Assembly (NCBI GenBank): GCA_018380885.1
Contig: JAGZSY010000026.1
Span: 62,001 to 126,000 of the forward strand
DNA from: Enterocloster asparagiformis
Lineage (GTDB): Bacteria > Bacillota > Clostridia > Lachnospirales > Lachnospiraceae
DNA length: 64,000 bases
Reading direction: 5' to 3'
Shown: piece by piece, positions 1 through 7,549 of the stretch
Numbering within the stretch: the first letter of the stretch is position 1
Layout of the letters: every line of letters starts with the position of its first letter
Notes under the pieces: generated by a model
What the model saw: only the letters and a program-made list of their open reading frames with translations
Told to the model about the DNA's origin: nothing
The model's database searches: none
Made by a program: the position numbers and the translations under genes

Positions 1-434
1 TCAACGTCCTGTCCTTTATGAGCGATGAGCTTTTGACCGAGGGTAACACTGCCGCCAGTCTTGATGAATTTTACCTGTTCCTGTCCAACCTGACTGCCGT
101 TGAATATGTCCGCAACTTTATGAAGCGTGTGCGGAAGAAGGATTCGGCGGTGATTATCGCCAGTCAGAATCTGGAGGATTTCAATCTGGACGGTGTCCGG
201 GAGTACACCAAGCCCCTGTTCTCCATCCCCACGCACCAGTTTCTGTTCAATGCGGGCAGCATCGACGCGAAGTTTTATACGGATACCCTGCAGCTTGAGG
301 ACAGCGAATACAACCTGATCCGTTACCCCCAGCGAGGCGTGTGCCTTTATAAATGCGGCAATGAGCGGTACAACCTGATGGTAAACGCCCCGGAATATAA
401 GGCAAAGCTGTTCGGTAAGGCGGGCGGCAGGTAA
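1..434 (+). CDS. VirB4-like conjugation ATPase, C-terminal fragment (partial)
   Basis: This is the C-terminal end of a VirB4/TraE-type ATPase that would energise the type IV secretion channel of the element. The frame is already open at the window edge (phase starts at base 3), so the N-terminus and Walker A lie outside. Visible are a Walker B-like LDEFYLFLSN segment and the following KDSAVIIASQNLEDF, which resembles the switch region of VirB4 proteins, then about 70 residues closing the domain. The stop lies 17 bases before the amidoligase gene, so the two are probably co-transcribed. The gene context (relaxase, coupling protein, NlpC/P60 hydrolase) supports the assignment. The family call is fairly secure; the exact subfamily is not. 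Confidence 0.82.
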   Translation, partial: NVLSFMSDELLTEGNTAASLDEFYLFLSNLTAVEYVRNFMKRVRKKDSAVIIASQNLEDFNLDGVREYTKPLFSIPTHQFLFNAGSIDAKFYTDTLQLEDSEYNLIRYPQRGVCLYKCGNERYNLMVNAPEYKAKLFGKAGGR

Positions 435-451
435 GGGGGAGGTGACAGTGC

Positions 452-1513
452 ATGGATTTAAAAGACCAACGCTTCGGCATTGAAATTGAAATGACCGGCA
501 TCACCAGACAGCGGGCTGCCGAGATCGCCGCTGAATATTTCGGGACATCTTCACGCTATGTCGGTTCCGGTTATGATATCTACGCTGCGCTGGACAGTCA
601 AGGGCGGCAGTGGAAATTTATGAGTGATTCAAGTATTACAGCGCAGCGCAAGGAGGGCAGGCAGAAGGTTGCAGCCAGCAGAGAATACCAGACGGAGATG
701 GTCAGCCCTATCTGCCGCTATGAGGATATCATCCCAGTGCAGGAAATCATCCGCAAACTGAAGGAAGCCGGGGCAATTACCAATACGAGCTGCGGTATCC
801 ATGTGCATATTGACGCATCCCCGTTTGATGCCCGGACGCTGCGAAACATCACCAACATCATGGCCTCCAAGGAGGATCTGATTTATAAGGCGTTGGGGGT
901 TTCCGTGGCCCGCCAGAACCGGTGGTGCCAGCCGGTGGAGCAGCGATTCCTCGACCAGCTTAATGCCCGCAGGCCAAGAAATATGCGGGAGGTGGAGCGG
1001 ATCTGGTACAACGGAGCAAGCCGCAGCCATGAGCATTATGATAACAGCCGTTACCACTGTCTGAATCTCCACTCAGTATTCCAGAAAGGTACGGTGGAGT
1101 TCCGGCTGTTCAATGGAACGCTCCATGCCGGAAAGATCAAGGCGTACATCCAGTTCTGTCTCGCCATTGGGGCGCAGGCGCTCAATCAGACCTGCGCCAG
1201 CCGGAGGAAAACCCAGACCACCAACGAGAAGTATACGTTCCGGACATGGCTGCTTCGGCTGGGCTTAAACGGCGATGAGTTCGCCACCGCCAGACAGCAT
1301 CTGCTGGCCAACCTCCCCGGCTGTATTGCATGGCGCGATCCGGCACAGGCCGAGGCTCAGAAGGAACGCTTAAGGCAGAAAAGAGAAAAGGAACGGGAGC
1401 AGGCGAGGCTGGAGCGGGCCGCCGTAGAAGCTGTTCCGCAGGATCAGGCAACCGAACAGACAGAACAGGCCGAGGTTTCCGATGAAACCCCGGCCTTTGT
1501 CATACGGATGTGA
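452..1513 (+). CDS. Amidoligase-family protein (glutamine-synthetase-like COOH-NH2 ligase)
   Basis: A 353-residue protein of the Amidoligase_2 type, predicted to join a carboxylate to an amine using ATP with a glutamine-synthetase-like fold. Signatures are FGIEIEMTG (residues 8-16, metal-binding acidic residues), YQTEMVSP (79-86), GIHVHID (115-121) and VEFRLFNGT (215-223, the arginine expected to contact substrate). After about residue 300 the chain becomes a Lys/Arg/Glu-rich helix and an acidic tail. The start is set by the GGGGGAGGTGA ribosome-binding site. It lies between the VirB4 gene and a gamma-glutamylcyclotransferase-like gene, a pairing described for this superfamily by comparative genomics. 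That suggests formation and removal of a gamma-glutamyl or similar isopeptide bond, on an unknown target. Confidence 0.85.
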   Translation: MDLKDQRFGIEIEMTGITRQRAAEIAAEYFGTSSRYVGSGYDIYAALDSQGRQWKFMSDSSITAQRKEGRQKVAASREYQTEMVSPICRYEDIIPVQEIIRKLKEAGAITNTSCGIHVHIDASPFDARTLRNITNIMASKEDLIYKALGVSVARQNRWCQPVEQRFLDQLNARRPRNMREVERIWYNGASRSHEHYDNSRYHCLNLHSVFQKGTVEFRLFNGTLHAGKIKAYIQFCLAIGAQALNQTCASRRKTQTTNEKYTFRTWLLRLGLNGDEFATARQHLLANLPGCIAWRDPAQAEAQKERLRQKREKEREQARLERAAVEAVPQDQATEQTEQAEVSDETPAFVIRM

Positions 1514-1544
1514 ATCCGCACAGCGTATCATAAAGGAGGAAAAG

Positions 1545-2057
1545 ATGAGCAGAAAACCCACGCTTTATATCGCCTACGGCAGCAACCTGAACCTGCCGCA
1601 GATGGCGTTCCGCTGCCCCACCGCAGAGGTGGTGGGAACAAGTGAACTGAAGGATTATGAACTGTTATTCCGTGGCGGCCGCAAAGGTGCGGTCGCTACG
1701 GTGGAACCCAAGGAGGGCAGTTCCGTCCCCGTGCTTCTCTGGAAAATCCGCCAGACAGACGAGGCGGCGCTTGACCGCTATGAGGGATATCCCAGATTTT
1801 ATGACAAGCAGATGATGGATGTGGAGCTGGATGGCAAGACTGTGTCTGCGATGGTTTATATCATGACGCCCGGCCATGAGTTCGGCGTCCCCTCGGACTA
1901 CTATGCCGAAGTGATCCGGGAAGGCTATAAGTCGGCAGGCTTTGATACGCAGGTGCTGGACGATGCCATTGAACACGCGTGGGAGTTGGTACAGGAGCAG
2001 GGACAGTCCATCCAGCAGACGCTGTTCGAGATGGGCGGCTGGGATCAGTTGAAATGA
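1545..2057 (+). CDS. Gamma-glutamylcyclotransferase-like (AIG2/GGCT) protein
   Basis: A 170-residue protein with the GGCT/AIG2 fold. The substrate-binding loop YGSNL is at residues 11-15 and the predicted catalytic glutamate is in DRYEGYP (77-83). Family members release 5-oxoproline from gamma-glutamyl amines or peptides. I chose the ATG at 1545 because TAAAGGAGGA sits just upstream; a longer frame from 1482 would overlap the amidoligase stop and has no such site. It follows the amidoligase by 31 bases. The inferred role is to reverse or process the product of the amidoligase; the substrate is unknown. An independent detoxifying role is also possible. Confidence 0.85.
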   Translation: MSRKPTLYIAYGSNLNLPQMAFRCPTAEVVGTSELKDYELLFRGGRKGAVATVEPKEGSSVPVLLWKIRQTDEAALDRYEGYPRFYDKQMMDVELDGKTVSAMVYIMTPGHEFGVPSDYYAEVIREGYKSAGFDTQVLDDAIEHAWELVQEQGQSIQQTLFEMGGWDQLK

Positions 2058-2081
2058 AAAACTGCGCCATTGCTGGCGCAG
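2056..2081 (-). terminator. Rho-independent terminator of the Xre gene
   Basis: On the minus strand the arms CTGCGCC and GGCGCAG (2062-2081) are followed by TTTTTC. It sits directly after the stop of the minus-strand Xre gene and also separates it from the converging GGCT gene. Confidence 0.7.
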
Positions 2082-2082
2082 C

Positions 2083-2424
2083 CTAATCCGATATTTTCTT
2101 TAAATCCACGGTTTTGACATAGGTGCGCAACAACTCCTCCACCAGAGGGATATACGCAGCGTCAAGGCCGGATAATAGCTCAATAATTTCAGGGAAATCT
2201 GTGTTAAGCTCACGGCTCCGCACCAGATAATCTGCTGAAACATGGAGTGCATCGCAGAGTTTCTGGATGGTCAGCGGCGAAATACCCTTGCGGCCAAGCT
2301 CCACATCCGCCAGGAACGGTGCGGATATGTCAGCGGCCTCCGCCAACTGCTCGCGTGTCAATCCGAGGGCTTCCCGTTTTGTGCGGATACGCCCGCCAAT
2401 TTCAATATTGATTTCCTTTTTCAC
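2083..2424 (-). CDS. Xre-family helix-turn-helix regulator
   Basis: A 113-residue protein with a Cro/cI-type helix-turn-helix over residues 13-66 (the region with TREQLAEAADIS and FLADVELGRKGIS), followed by a short helical tail that may dimerise. The GTG start at 2424 follows AAAGGAGGTGATGCG with good spacing. It is transcribed away from the SLOG-protein gene across a 133-base gap with repeated AGGCT-type motifs, so it probably represses itself and the neighbouring rightward promoter. Repressors of this kind commonly keep conjugative elements quiet. The family call is secure; the target is inferred from position. Confidence 0.88.
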   Translation of the reverse strand: MKKEINIEIGGRIRTKREALGLTREQLAEAADISAPFLADVELGRKGISPLTIQKLCDALHVSADYLVRSRELNTDFPEIIELLSGLDAAYIPLVEELLRTYVKTVDLKKISD

Positions 2425-2496
2425 CGCATCACCTCCTTTATAGCCTATGGATATATTGTAACCCAGTCTATTAGGCTAATACATCATTCATGGACG

Positions 2497-2524
2497 TTGA
2501 CAACATAGGCTGATGGGCTATACA
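2497..2524 (+). promoter_or_regulatory. Promoter of the SLOG-protein gene with likely Xre operators
   Basis: TTGACA (2497-2502) and TATACA (2519-2524) are 16 bases apart. TAGGCT-type motifs recur in the divergent gap (near 2441, 2472, 2505) and as GGGCTATA at the -10, which suggests operators for the Xre protein. Confidence 0.55.
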
Positions 2525-2557
2525 ATTATGTGTGGATAGACGAAGGAGGAAGCATTC

Positions 2558-3112
2558 ATGGAGAAGGAGATACAGAAAACCTGTTGTTTTACGGGACACC
2601 GCCCGCGGCGGCTCCCGTTCAAATTTGACGAGCAGCATCCGGCGTGTGTGCGTTTGAAGGAACTGCTTCGTCAGGAGCTGGTGCGTCTGATTACGGAGGA
2701 AAAAGTGACCGGCTTTATAACCGGGATGGCGTTGGGCATCGACCAGATCTGTGCCGAGCTTGTGCTGGAACTGAAGGAAACCTACCCACAGATAAGGTTG
2801 GAGTGTGCAATCCCTTATGAGGAACAGGCGGCAAAGTGGACGGTTCCCCAACGAGATCGCTACTATGACATCATCGTCCGGAGTAACGATGAAAACCTGC
2901 TTCAAGGATATTATACCAAGGATTGTATGAGCAAACGCAACCGCTACATGGTGGAGGAAAGCGGCTATGTGCTGGCTGTATGGGATGGCGCGGCACGCAG
3001 CGGAACCGGACAAACCGTCCGTTATGCCAGAGAACTTGGACGGAATATCACGATTATTGACTCAGTAACTTTGGAAATCACCAGAGAAAACAAACAGAAT
3101 ACGGCGAGATAG
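2558..3112 (+). CDS. SLOG-superfamily (DUF1273/YpsA-like) protein
   Basis: A 184-residue protein with the Rossmann-like SLOG fold. The start CCFTGHRP (residues 9-16) and TGMALGID (55-62) are the two nucleotide-ligand motifs typical of DUF1273/YpsA proteins, which are thought to bind a nucleotide-derived ligand. Function on conjugative elements is unknown; proposals for relatives include nucleotide sensing or processing. The ATG follows GAAGGAGGAAGC. Its own promoter lies in the divergent gap with the Xre gene. The stop is immediately followed by a perfect hairpin that hides the ribosome-binding site of the next gene, so the two genes are probably translationally coupled. Confidence 0.82.
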   Translation: MEKEIQKTCCFTGHRPRRLPFKFDEQHPACVRLKELLRQELVRLITEEKVTGFITGMALGIDQICAELVLELKETYPQIRLECAIPYEEQAAKWTVPQRDRYYDIIVRSNDENLLQGYYTKDCMSKRNRYMVEESGYVLAVWDGAARSGTGQTVRYARELGRNITIIDSVTLEITRENKQNTAR

Positions 3113-3118
3113 CAGGCG

Positions 3119-3157
3119 CTCCTTTCGAGGGTCTGTATTCAGCGCCCTCGAAAGGAG
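3119..3157 (+). promoter_or_regulatory. Ribosome-binding-site sequestering hairpin
   Basis: CTCCTTTCGAGGG (3119-3131) and CCCTCGAAAGGAG (3145-3157) are perfect reverse complements, 13 base pairs with a 13-base loop. The right arm contains the Shine-Dalgarno sequence of the ATG at 3167. The left arm starts 7 bases after the stop of the upstream gene, within reach of a terminating ribosome. Confidence 0.75.
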
Positions 3158-3166
3158 GAAACATCT

Positions 3167-4189
3167 ATGGCAGCACCCGCCGCCGTACTGGCGGTCAAGG
3201 CCGCCCTCGTTGCGGCTACGGATAAGCGTACATGGACTGCCATCGCCTCGGTGGTGGTCGCAATACTGACTCCGTTTATTTTAATCATTGTGGTCATGTT
3301 GAGCGCCCTGTCCGGCACAACAAACCACAACAATGCCGCTGTGGACTTGGCATTCCACGGCGGCTATTTATCGTCTCAGCTCCCCGCGGAATATCGGATG
3401 TACATTGAAAAAATGCGGGACAGCTTCACTGATTTGGATACGGCCATTGCTGAGATCAACGGCATGGCAGAGGATGGAGAGGTGGATGTCTACCGGGTAA
3501 AAGCCATTTTTTATTCTCTGTTTTTCGGCGCGAATCAGCCCCGCATGAATGACGGGGACTACCGAATATTTGCGGACTGCTTTGTCACCTATGAGGAACG
3601 GGTGGATGAGGACGGCGAAACCTATACTGTGGCTGTTCCAATCACAGACTTAGAAACCGTGTATGGGAATCTTTCCGCCGCGCTTGGCAGGACAATCACC
3701 GCAGAGAACAAATCCAATGCCGCCCGGATTTACCTGCTGGCAATGTATGGCCCTGCCGCTGTTCCGGGCGGAGGAAACGGCCTGCCGCCCGGTGTATCGA
3801 TGGGAGACGGCAGCTTTGCGGCGCTGATGGCGGAGGCCACGAAGTATATCGGGTATCCTTATGTGTGGGGTGGCTCCAGCCCCTCCACCTCGTTTGACTG
3901 CAGTGGGTTTGTGTGCTGGGTGTATACGCATTCCGGCGTTTATAACCTGCCGCGCACCACTGCCACCGGCATCTATGACCAGTGTTCTCTTATACCGAGA
4001 GCAGAATTGCAGCCGGGTGATTTGGTGTTTTTTACCCGCACTTACGCCTCACCCGGCCCGGTAAGCCATGTTGGTATCTATGTCGGAGCTGGCCAGATGC
4101 TGCATTGTGGGTCGCCGATTGGCTATGCGGATGTCAATTCCGCCTACTGGTCAGAACATTTTTATGCCGCAGGACGGCTGCCCCAGTAG
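3167..4189 (+). CDS. Membrane-anchored NlpC/P60 (C40) peptidoglycan hydrolase
   Basis: A 340-residue protein with one N-terminal membrane segment (about residues 24-48), a spacer domain, a Gly/Pro-rich linker near 200-210 and a C-terminal NlpC/P60 cysteine peptidase. The catalytic Cys is in FDCSGF (242-247), the His in SHVGIYVG (about residue 300), followed by QMLHCG. C40 enzymes cut peptide stems of peptidoglycan; in Gram-positive elements such proteins open the wall locally for the secretion channel. It lies within the transfer module of the element. The start follows AAAGGAGG buried in the hairpin described at 3119-3157, so expression probably depends on translation of the preceding gene. 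Confidence 0.88.
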   Translation: MAAPAAVLAVKAALVAATDKRTWTAIASVVVAILTPFILIIVVMLSALSGTTNHNNAAVDLAFHGGYLSSQLPAEYRMYIEKMRDSFTDLDTAIAEINGMAEDGEVDVYRVKAIFYSLFFGANQPRMNDGDYRIFADCFVTYEERVDEDGETYTVAVPITDLETVYGNLSAALGRTITAENKSNAARIYLLAMYGPAAVPGGGNGLPPGVSMGDGSFAALMAEATKYIGYPYVWGGSSPSTSFDCSGFVCWVYTHSGVYNLPRTTATGIYDQCSLIPRAELQPGDLVFFTRTYASPGPVSHVGIYVGAGQMLHCGSPIGYADVNSAYWSEHFYAAGRLPQ

Positions 4190-4266
4190 CTGATTTTCAG
4201 TACATTTTGGTATCTACTTGTGCCGGGTTGTGTAGTATGTTCGGTCGCGGAAGGAGGTGAGCAAGA

Positions 4267-4533
4267 ATGGATGAGTTTATGGAACAGGCGAAAGATTACC
4301 TGAATCAGAGGGTAAGGCAGATCAGAGATGAACACAAGAATCTGACCATCGCTGAGAAAAAAGCGCAGATGGAGAGGCTGAACCATATCCTGTTTTCCCT
4401 TGACGATGAGGATCGGCAATGGCTGGACAGCCGGATGTCAGATGATGTGATTCTGACCAATGAGGAATGTGAAGCCCTCTATCTGGCCGGACTAAAGGAT
4501 GGCCTGCGCCTGCTAAAGCTGATTGCCATTTAG
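4267..4533 (+). CDS. Small element-specific protein, related to the protein at 6741-7028
   Basis: An 88-residue, charged, helical protein of unknown function with a very good AAGGAGGTGAGCAAG ribosome-binding site. Its C-terminal part (a conserved E-C, then LYLAG-KDG-RLLK) matches the end of the protein at 6741-7028 (LYVQGAKDCVELLKK), so the two look like diverged paralogues about 2 kb apart. No membrane segment, signal or catalytic motif is visible. Small proteins of this type recur in Firmicutes conjugative elements; nothing here shows what it does. Confidence 0.72.
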   Translation: MDEFMEQAKDYLNQRVRQIRDEHKNLTIAEKKAQMERLNHILFSLDDEDRQWLDSRMSDDVILTNEECEALYLAGLKDGLRLLKLIAI

Positions 4534-4619
4534 TTTATCATTACCAGAGGCAGCTCGCCGCAGGAAAAACGGCGGCTGTTTCTGTTCCCCATAAACCATA
4601 AGCAGGAGGAAAAGCAGAG

Positions 4620-5543
4620 ATGAAAACAACCTTTGAACACAAGCCGGATTTCCATTTCCGGGATTTTGTCATTGAAAAAACGGTATCCATCCCAGCGGAA
4701 CGCTTTGAAGAAATGCTCCGGCATCCCATGAAAGATCAGGATTTCCTGAAAGAGCATCATGAATTGATGAGGCAGGACGGCACGGGAGTGAACCACTGCC
4801 TGCTGGTCACCGGTAAAGGCTGTCCGGATGGCCTGCTGGTGGAGAGCGAGGGCTACCCTTACGCAAGATACGCCGCCTATGTGCCGGAAGCAACAGCGCT
4901 CCGTTACCAGTCACTTTCCAAAATCAACCGGGAACTGGCTGACACTGTGGTTTTTATTGTGGCGGACGGTACCGGCCAGACCACGGGAGGACAATGGGTT
5001 TTATCTTTTGAGGAGCTGGAGGAACAGACCGGCCTATGTGCTGCAGGGAAGCCATTTCTGCAGGAAATAATAGGTGATATGCTGTGTGAACGCCCGGAGG
5101 TGGCGGATCTGTCCATCGAGGAAAACGGTTTTGATGTGACCTATTACCTTGACTTTTGCCCTAACTGCCAGCAGGAATCAGAGCCGGAAGCTGTGCTGGC
5201 AGACACACCCCGACAGACACTTGGAGAACTGATCCGGACTCCGTGGGATGATGTTCACCTCGTCCACAAGGAGGTGGAAATTGATCCGGCCACCATTGTG
5301 GAGCTGTCTGCGAACACCCTGACGGATGCCGGGAGGCAGGCATGGGCGGATGTGCTGGACGCAAAGGTGTGCCGGATTTATGAGGGAGCCTACGGCCTGC
5401 AGGTGGAGTTGGAGGGTGTGAAACCGTCCCGTCTGCAGGATTTTTCCGCCATGCTGGCAGGCTACTGTTCCGAAGAAAACTATGAAAAATGGGTGGCCAC
5501 CCTGAAAGAATCACCGGAGCAGACCCCGGAAATGAAGCTGTGA
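4620..5543 (+). CDS. Conserved ICE protein of unknown function (DUF6329-like)
   Basis: A 307-residue soluble protein that I recognise only as a common passenger of Firmicutes conjugative elements, probably the DUF6329 type. The first 85 residues include HFRDFVIEKTVSIPAERFEEM and a likely small alpha/beta domain. A second part (about 90-180) ends with a short CPNCQQ sequence that is too small to be a zinc site alone. The last 120 residues form an acidic domain. The ATG follows GCAGGAGGAAAAGCAGAG. It is followed 16 bases later by another small conserved gene, so they are probably one operon. No enzymatic motif was found. Confidence 0.65.
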   Translation: MKTTFEHKPDFHFRDFVIEKTVSIPAERFEEMLRHPMKDQDFLKEHHELMRQDGTGVNHCLLVTGKGCPDGLLVESEGYPYARYAAYVPEATALRYQSLSKINRELADTVVFIVADGTGQTTGGQWVLSFEELEEQTGLCAAGKPFLQEIIGDMLCERPEVADLSIEENGFDVTYYLDFCPNCQQESEPEAVLADTPRQTLGELIRTPWDDVHLVHKEVEIDPATIVELSANTLTDAGRQAWADVLDAKVCRIYEGAYGLQVELEGVKPSRLQDFSAMLAGYCSEENYEKWVATLKESPEQTPEMKL

Positions 5544-5559
5544 AAAGGAGGATGCCTGA

Positions 5560-5823
5560 ATGAAAAACACCACACTGACGCTCTCGTTCAACACCGAAAA
5601 GCTGGACGCACTGACCTTCCACATGGGTAAAAAAGACGCCGACCTACAGGGGGAGCTGAACGATACGATCCAGAAACTGTATGAAAAATATGTGCCGCAG
5701 GCCACCCGTGAATACATCGATGATAAGGTGATCCGGGATGCCGGAGCCAAAGACCGTCCTCGCAGGCCGTCCAGACCCGCGCCCCGTCCGGTGGAAGATG
5801 CCCGACCGGAGGACAACGCCTGA
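5560..5823 (+). CDS. Small ICE protein (DUF6103-like)
   Basis: An 87-residue protein with an N-terminal TLTLSFNTEKLDAL segment, typical of ribbon-like small proteins, and a helix ending EKYVPQATREYIDDK. A basic, proline-rich tail follows. It resembles the DUF6103 family found on Firmicutes mobile elements. The start follows AAAAGGAGGATGCC. Function is unknown; its place just before the putative transfer-origin region and the MobC-like gene would fit an accessory DNA-binding role, but this is only positional. Confidence 0.7.
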   Translation: MKNTTLTLSFNTEKLDALTFHMGKKDADLQGELNDTIQKLYEKYVPQATREYIDDKVIRDAGAKDRPRRPSRPAPRPVEDARPEDNA

Positions 5824-6219
5824 TAAGTACGTTTGCGGGAAAACCAGCTGCCCCCCATGTCCGCCCCTGTGACGCCCTGTGTGGGCTTTTTCGGGGCAGG
5901 GTGGCCCGTGTACCCCTGCGGCTGGTTTCGCCAGCGTTGGGGCGATGTGGCCGCCACTCCGGAAAAAGACTGAAAAGCCTTGCTTTAGCTGGATTTTAAG
6001 GGGGAACTGGCAGGGTCGAAAAGTGTGCAGGTTAAAGGGGTTATGCTGCTTTCGCAGCCTAACCCCGGAAAACACCGCCCGGCAAAGCCGTGCGGGGATC
6101 GCGGTTTGCATACCTTTTCACCACGCGTAGGAATTTCTTATGCCGGATGGCCCGAAAGCCCTACCGTTCCGGCATTTTCACTGCATACCGGCTACCATCG
6201 CCGGGGAAAGAAGGCCCAA
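5824..6219 (+). other. Gene-free structured region, candidate transfer origin (oriT)
   Basis: Almost 400 bases with no convincing gene. It holds a bulged hairpin with GGGGTTA/TAACCCC arms around a TTTC loop (6036-6066) and an inverted repeat ATGCCGGA (6140-6147) / TCCGGCAT (6168-6175). It lies directly upstream of a small MobC-like DNA-binding protein and 2 kb before the relaxase, where oriT usually lies in such modules. I could not identify a nic site. Confidence 0.35.
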
Positions 6220-6636
6220 ATGGCAGAGAAAAAGCCAACCATGACGCGCACCGGCTTCTACGTTGAGAAAGAGATACTGGACTGGTGTGACCGCCTGCTC
6301 AGTCAGGCCAATGTGAAATCCCGAAACGAGTTTGTCACCGAAGCCCTGCGCTTTTACTGCGGCTACCTCTCGTCCCGGCAGTCGGAGGACTATCTGCTGC
6401 GGAGTCTCTCCTCCGTGCTCACCGGCACGGTGCAGGACACCGAGAACCGCCTCGCCCGGATGGACTTTAAGCTCGCCGTGGAGATTTCCAAGCTGGCGCA
6501 TGTCATCGCCTACACCCACGAAGTCGATCCGGAGGATATGAAGTGGCTCCACGGGAAATGTGTGGACGAGGTCAAGCGCATCAACGGCGCGGTCGATTTT
6601 GAGGATGCATACAATTACCAAAAGCGGCGAACCTAA
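6220..6636 (+). CDS. MobC/ribbon-helix-helix-like relaxosome accessory protein
   Basis: A 138-residue protein whose first 55 residues (TRTGFYVEKEILDWCDRLL, then SRNEFVTEALRFY) have the pattern of a ribbon-helix-helix DNA-binding domain. A helical C-terminal part follows. Proteins like this bind near oriT and assist the relaxase. I prefer the ATG at 6220, preceded by a modest GAAAGAAGG, because the upstream extension to 6025 reads through the structured region and looks non-coding. Its place next to the candidate oriT and ahead of the relaxase supports the role; the assignment rests on fold pattern and context only. Confidence 0.6.
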   Translation: MAEKKPTMTRTGFYVEKEILDWCDRLLSQANVKSRNEFVTEALRFYCGYLSSRQSEDYLLRSLSSVLTGTVQDTENRLARMDFKLAVEISKLAHVIAYTHEVDPEDMKWLHGKCVDEVKRINGAVDFEDAYNYQKRRT

Positions 6637-6740
6637 AAAGTAGAGGCTTCTTTGTTCAGTATGGGTATGGACTGTTGAGGCCCATTCGTTTATATGTGTG
6701 GGTACGGCAAATCCGCCGTGCGAAAGGAGATAGAAAACCA

Positions 6741-7028
6741 ATGGAGAAACATGAAATTTTTGAATCCGCCATCCGGGAGCTGACAGAGGATGCGATAGCC
6801 AAGCGAAAGGAAAATTTGCCGGATGAGGAACAGCGGCTCTACGCAGAGGCGATGGCTCTCAGCACGCAGGCCCGTGACATTGTCAAGACGCTGCCGGAGG
6901 ATCAGCGGCGCATATTGGAGGATTACTTTGTGAAAACCAATCTAATCGCCGACCATGAGTGTGCGCACCTCTATGTGCAGGGCGCAAAGGACTGCGTGGA
7001 GCTGCTGAAAAAGCTTGGTGCGCTGTAA
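6741..7028 (+). CDS. Small helical ICE protein, paralogue of the 4267-4533 protein
   Basis: A 95-residue, Glu/Lys-rich, wholly helical protein. The start at 6741 follows CGAAAGGAGATAG. The C-terminal stretch HECAHLYVQGAKDCVELLKK matches the same region of the protein at 4267-4533, suggesting a duplicated family in this element. No membrane or catalytic features. It closes the leftmost high-GC gene group; the next two genes are visibly richer in A+T. Confidence 0.7.
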   Translation: MEKHEIFESAIRELTEDAIAKRKENLPDEEQRLYAEAMALSTQARDIVKTLPEDQRRILEDYFVKTNLIADHECAHLYVQGAKDCVELLKKLGAL

Positions 7029-7156
7029 AAGCATCACTGGTGGATGGCCTCTGCGAGAGTGGGGGCCATTTTACATATTGGTGATGAATTTTGTCGGTGG
7101 ACGTGGTATAATTGTTTCAATACTGAACGATAAATCAGATTTTGTGGAGGAATAAA

Positions 7157-7513
7157 ATGTTGCGACCAAAAGAAGTAATATGTAAATGGGTAGATGCCTT
7201 TAATAGTCACGATGTTGAATCAATCGTGAGCCTGTACCATGATAACGCAACCAATCATCAGGTAACAAATGACCCCGTGATTGGAATTGATGCAATCAGA
7301 GAAATGTTTACAGTAGAATTTTCTACTGCAGATATGACAACGATTGTAGAAAATATTTTTGAAGATGGACAATGGGCAATTTTAGAGTGGAAAGACCCTC
7401 TGGGATTGCGGGGATGTGGTTTTTTTCATGTAGTAAACGAAAAGATTTTGTTTCAGCGGGGATATTGGGATAAACTTTCATTTTTGAAACAGCACAATCT
7501 ACCTATTGAATAA
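7157..7513 (+). CDS. SnoaL/NTF2-like small protein (AT-rich cargo)
   Basis: A 118-residue protein of the SnoaL-like/nuclear transport factor 2 fold. The opening VICKWVDAFNSHDVESIVSLYHDNAT is typical, followed by a GIDAIREMF helix and the beta strands of the cone. Members can be small enzymes or ligand-binding proteins; none is predicted here. ATG 7157 follows GTGGAGGAATAA; a start at 7142 lacks a site. Base composition is clearly lower in G+C than the flanking element genes, and a TATAAT lies at 7105-7110, so it looks like separately acquired cargo. It is 36 bases before the P-loop kinase-like gene and is probably co-transcribed with it. Confidence 0.78.
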   Translation: MLRPKEVICKWVDAFNSHDVESIVSLYHDNATNHQVTNDPVIGIDAIREMFTVEFSTADMTTIVENIFEDGQWAILEWKDPLGLRGCGFFHVVNEKILFQRGYWDKLSFLKQHNLPIE

Positions 7514-7549
7514 TTTTGGATAAATTAAAATATGTAAGGACAAATAAAA

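Noticed and set aside
6025..6219. Upstream extension of the MobC-like gene
   Set aside because: It crosses two inverted repeats and has no ribosome-binding site; the ATG at 6220 is preferred.
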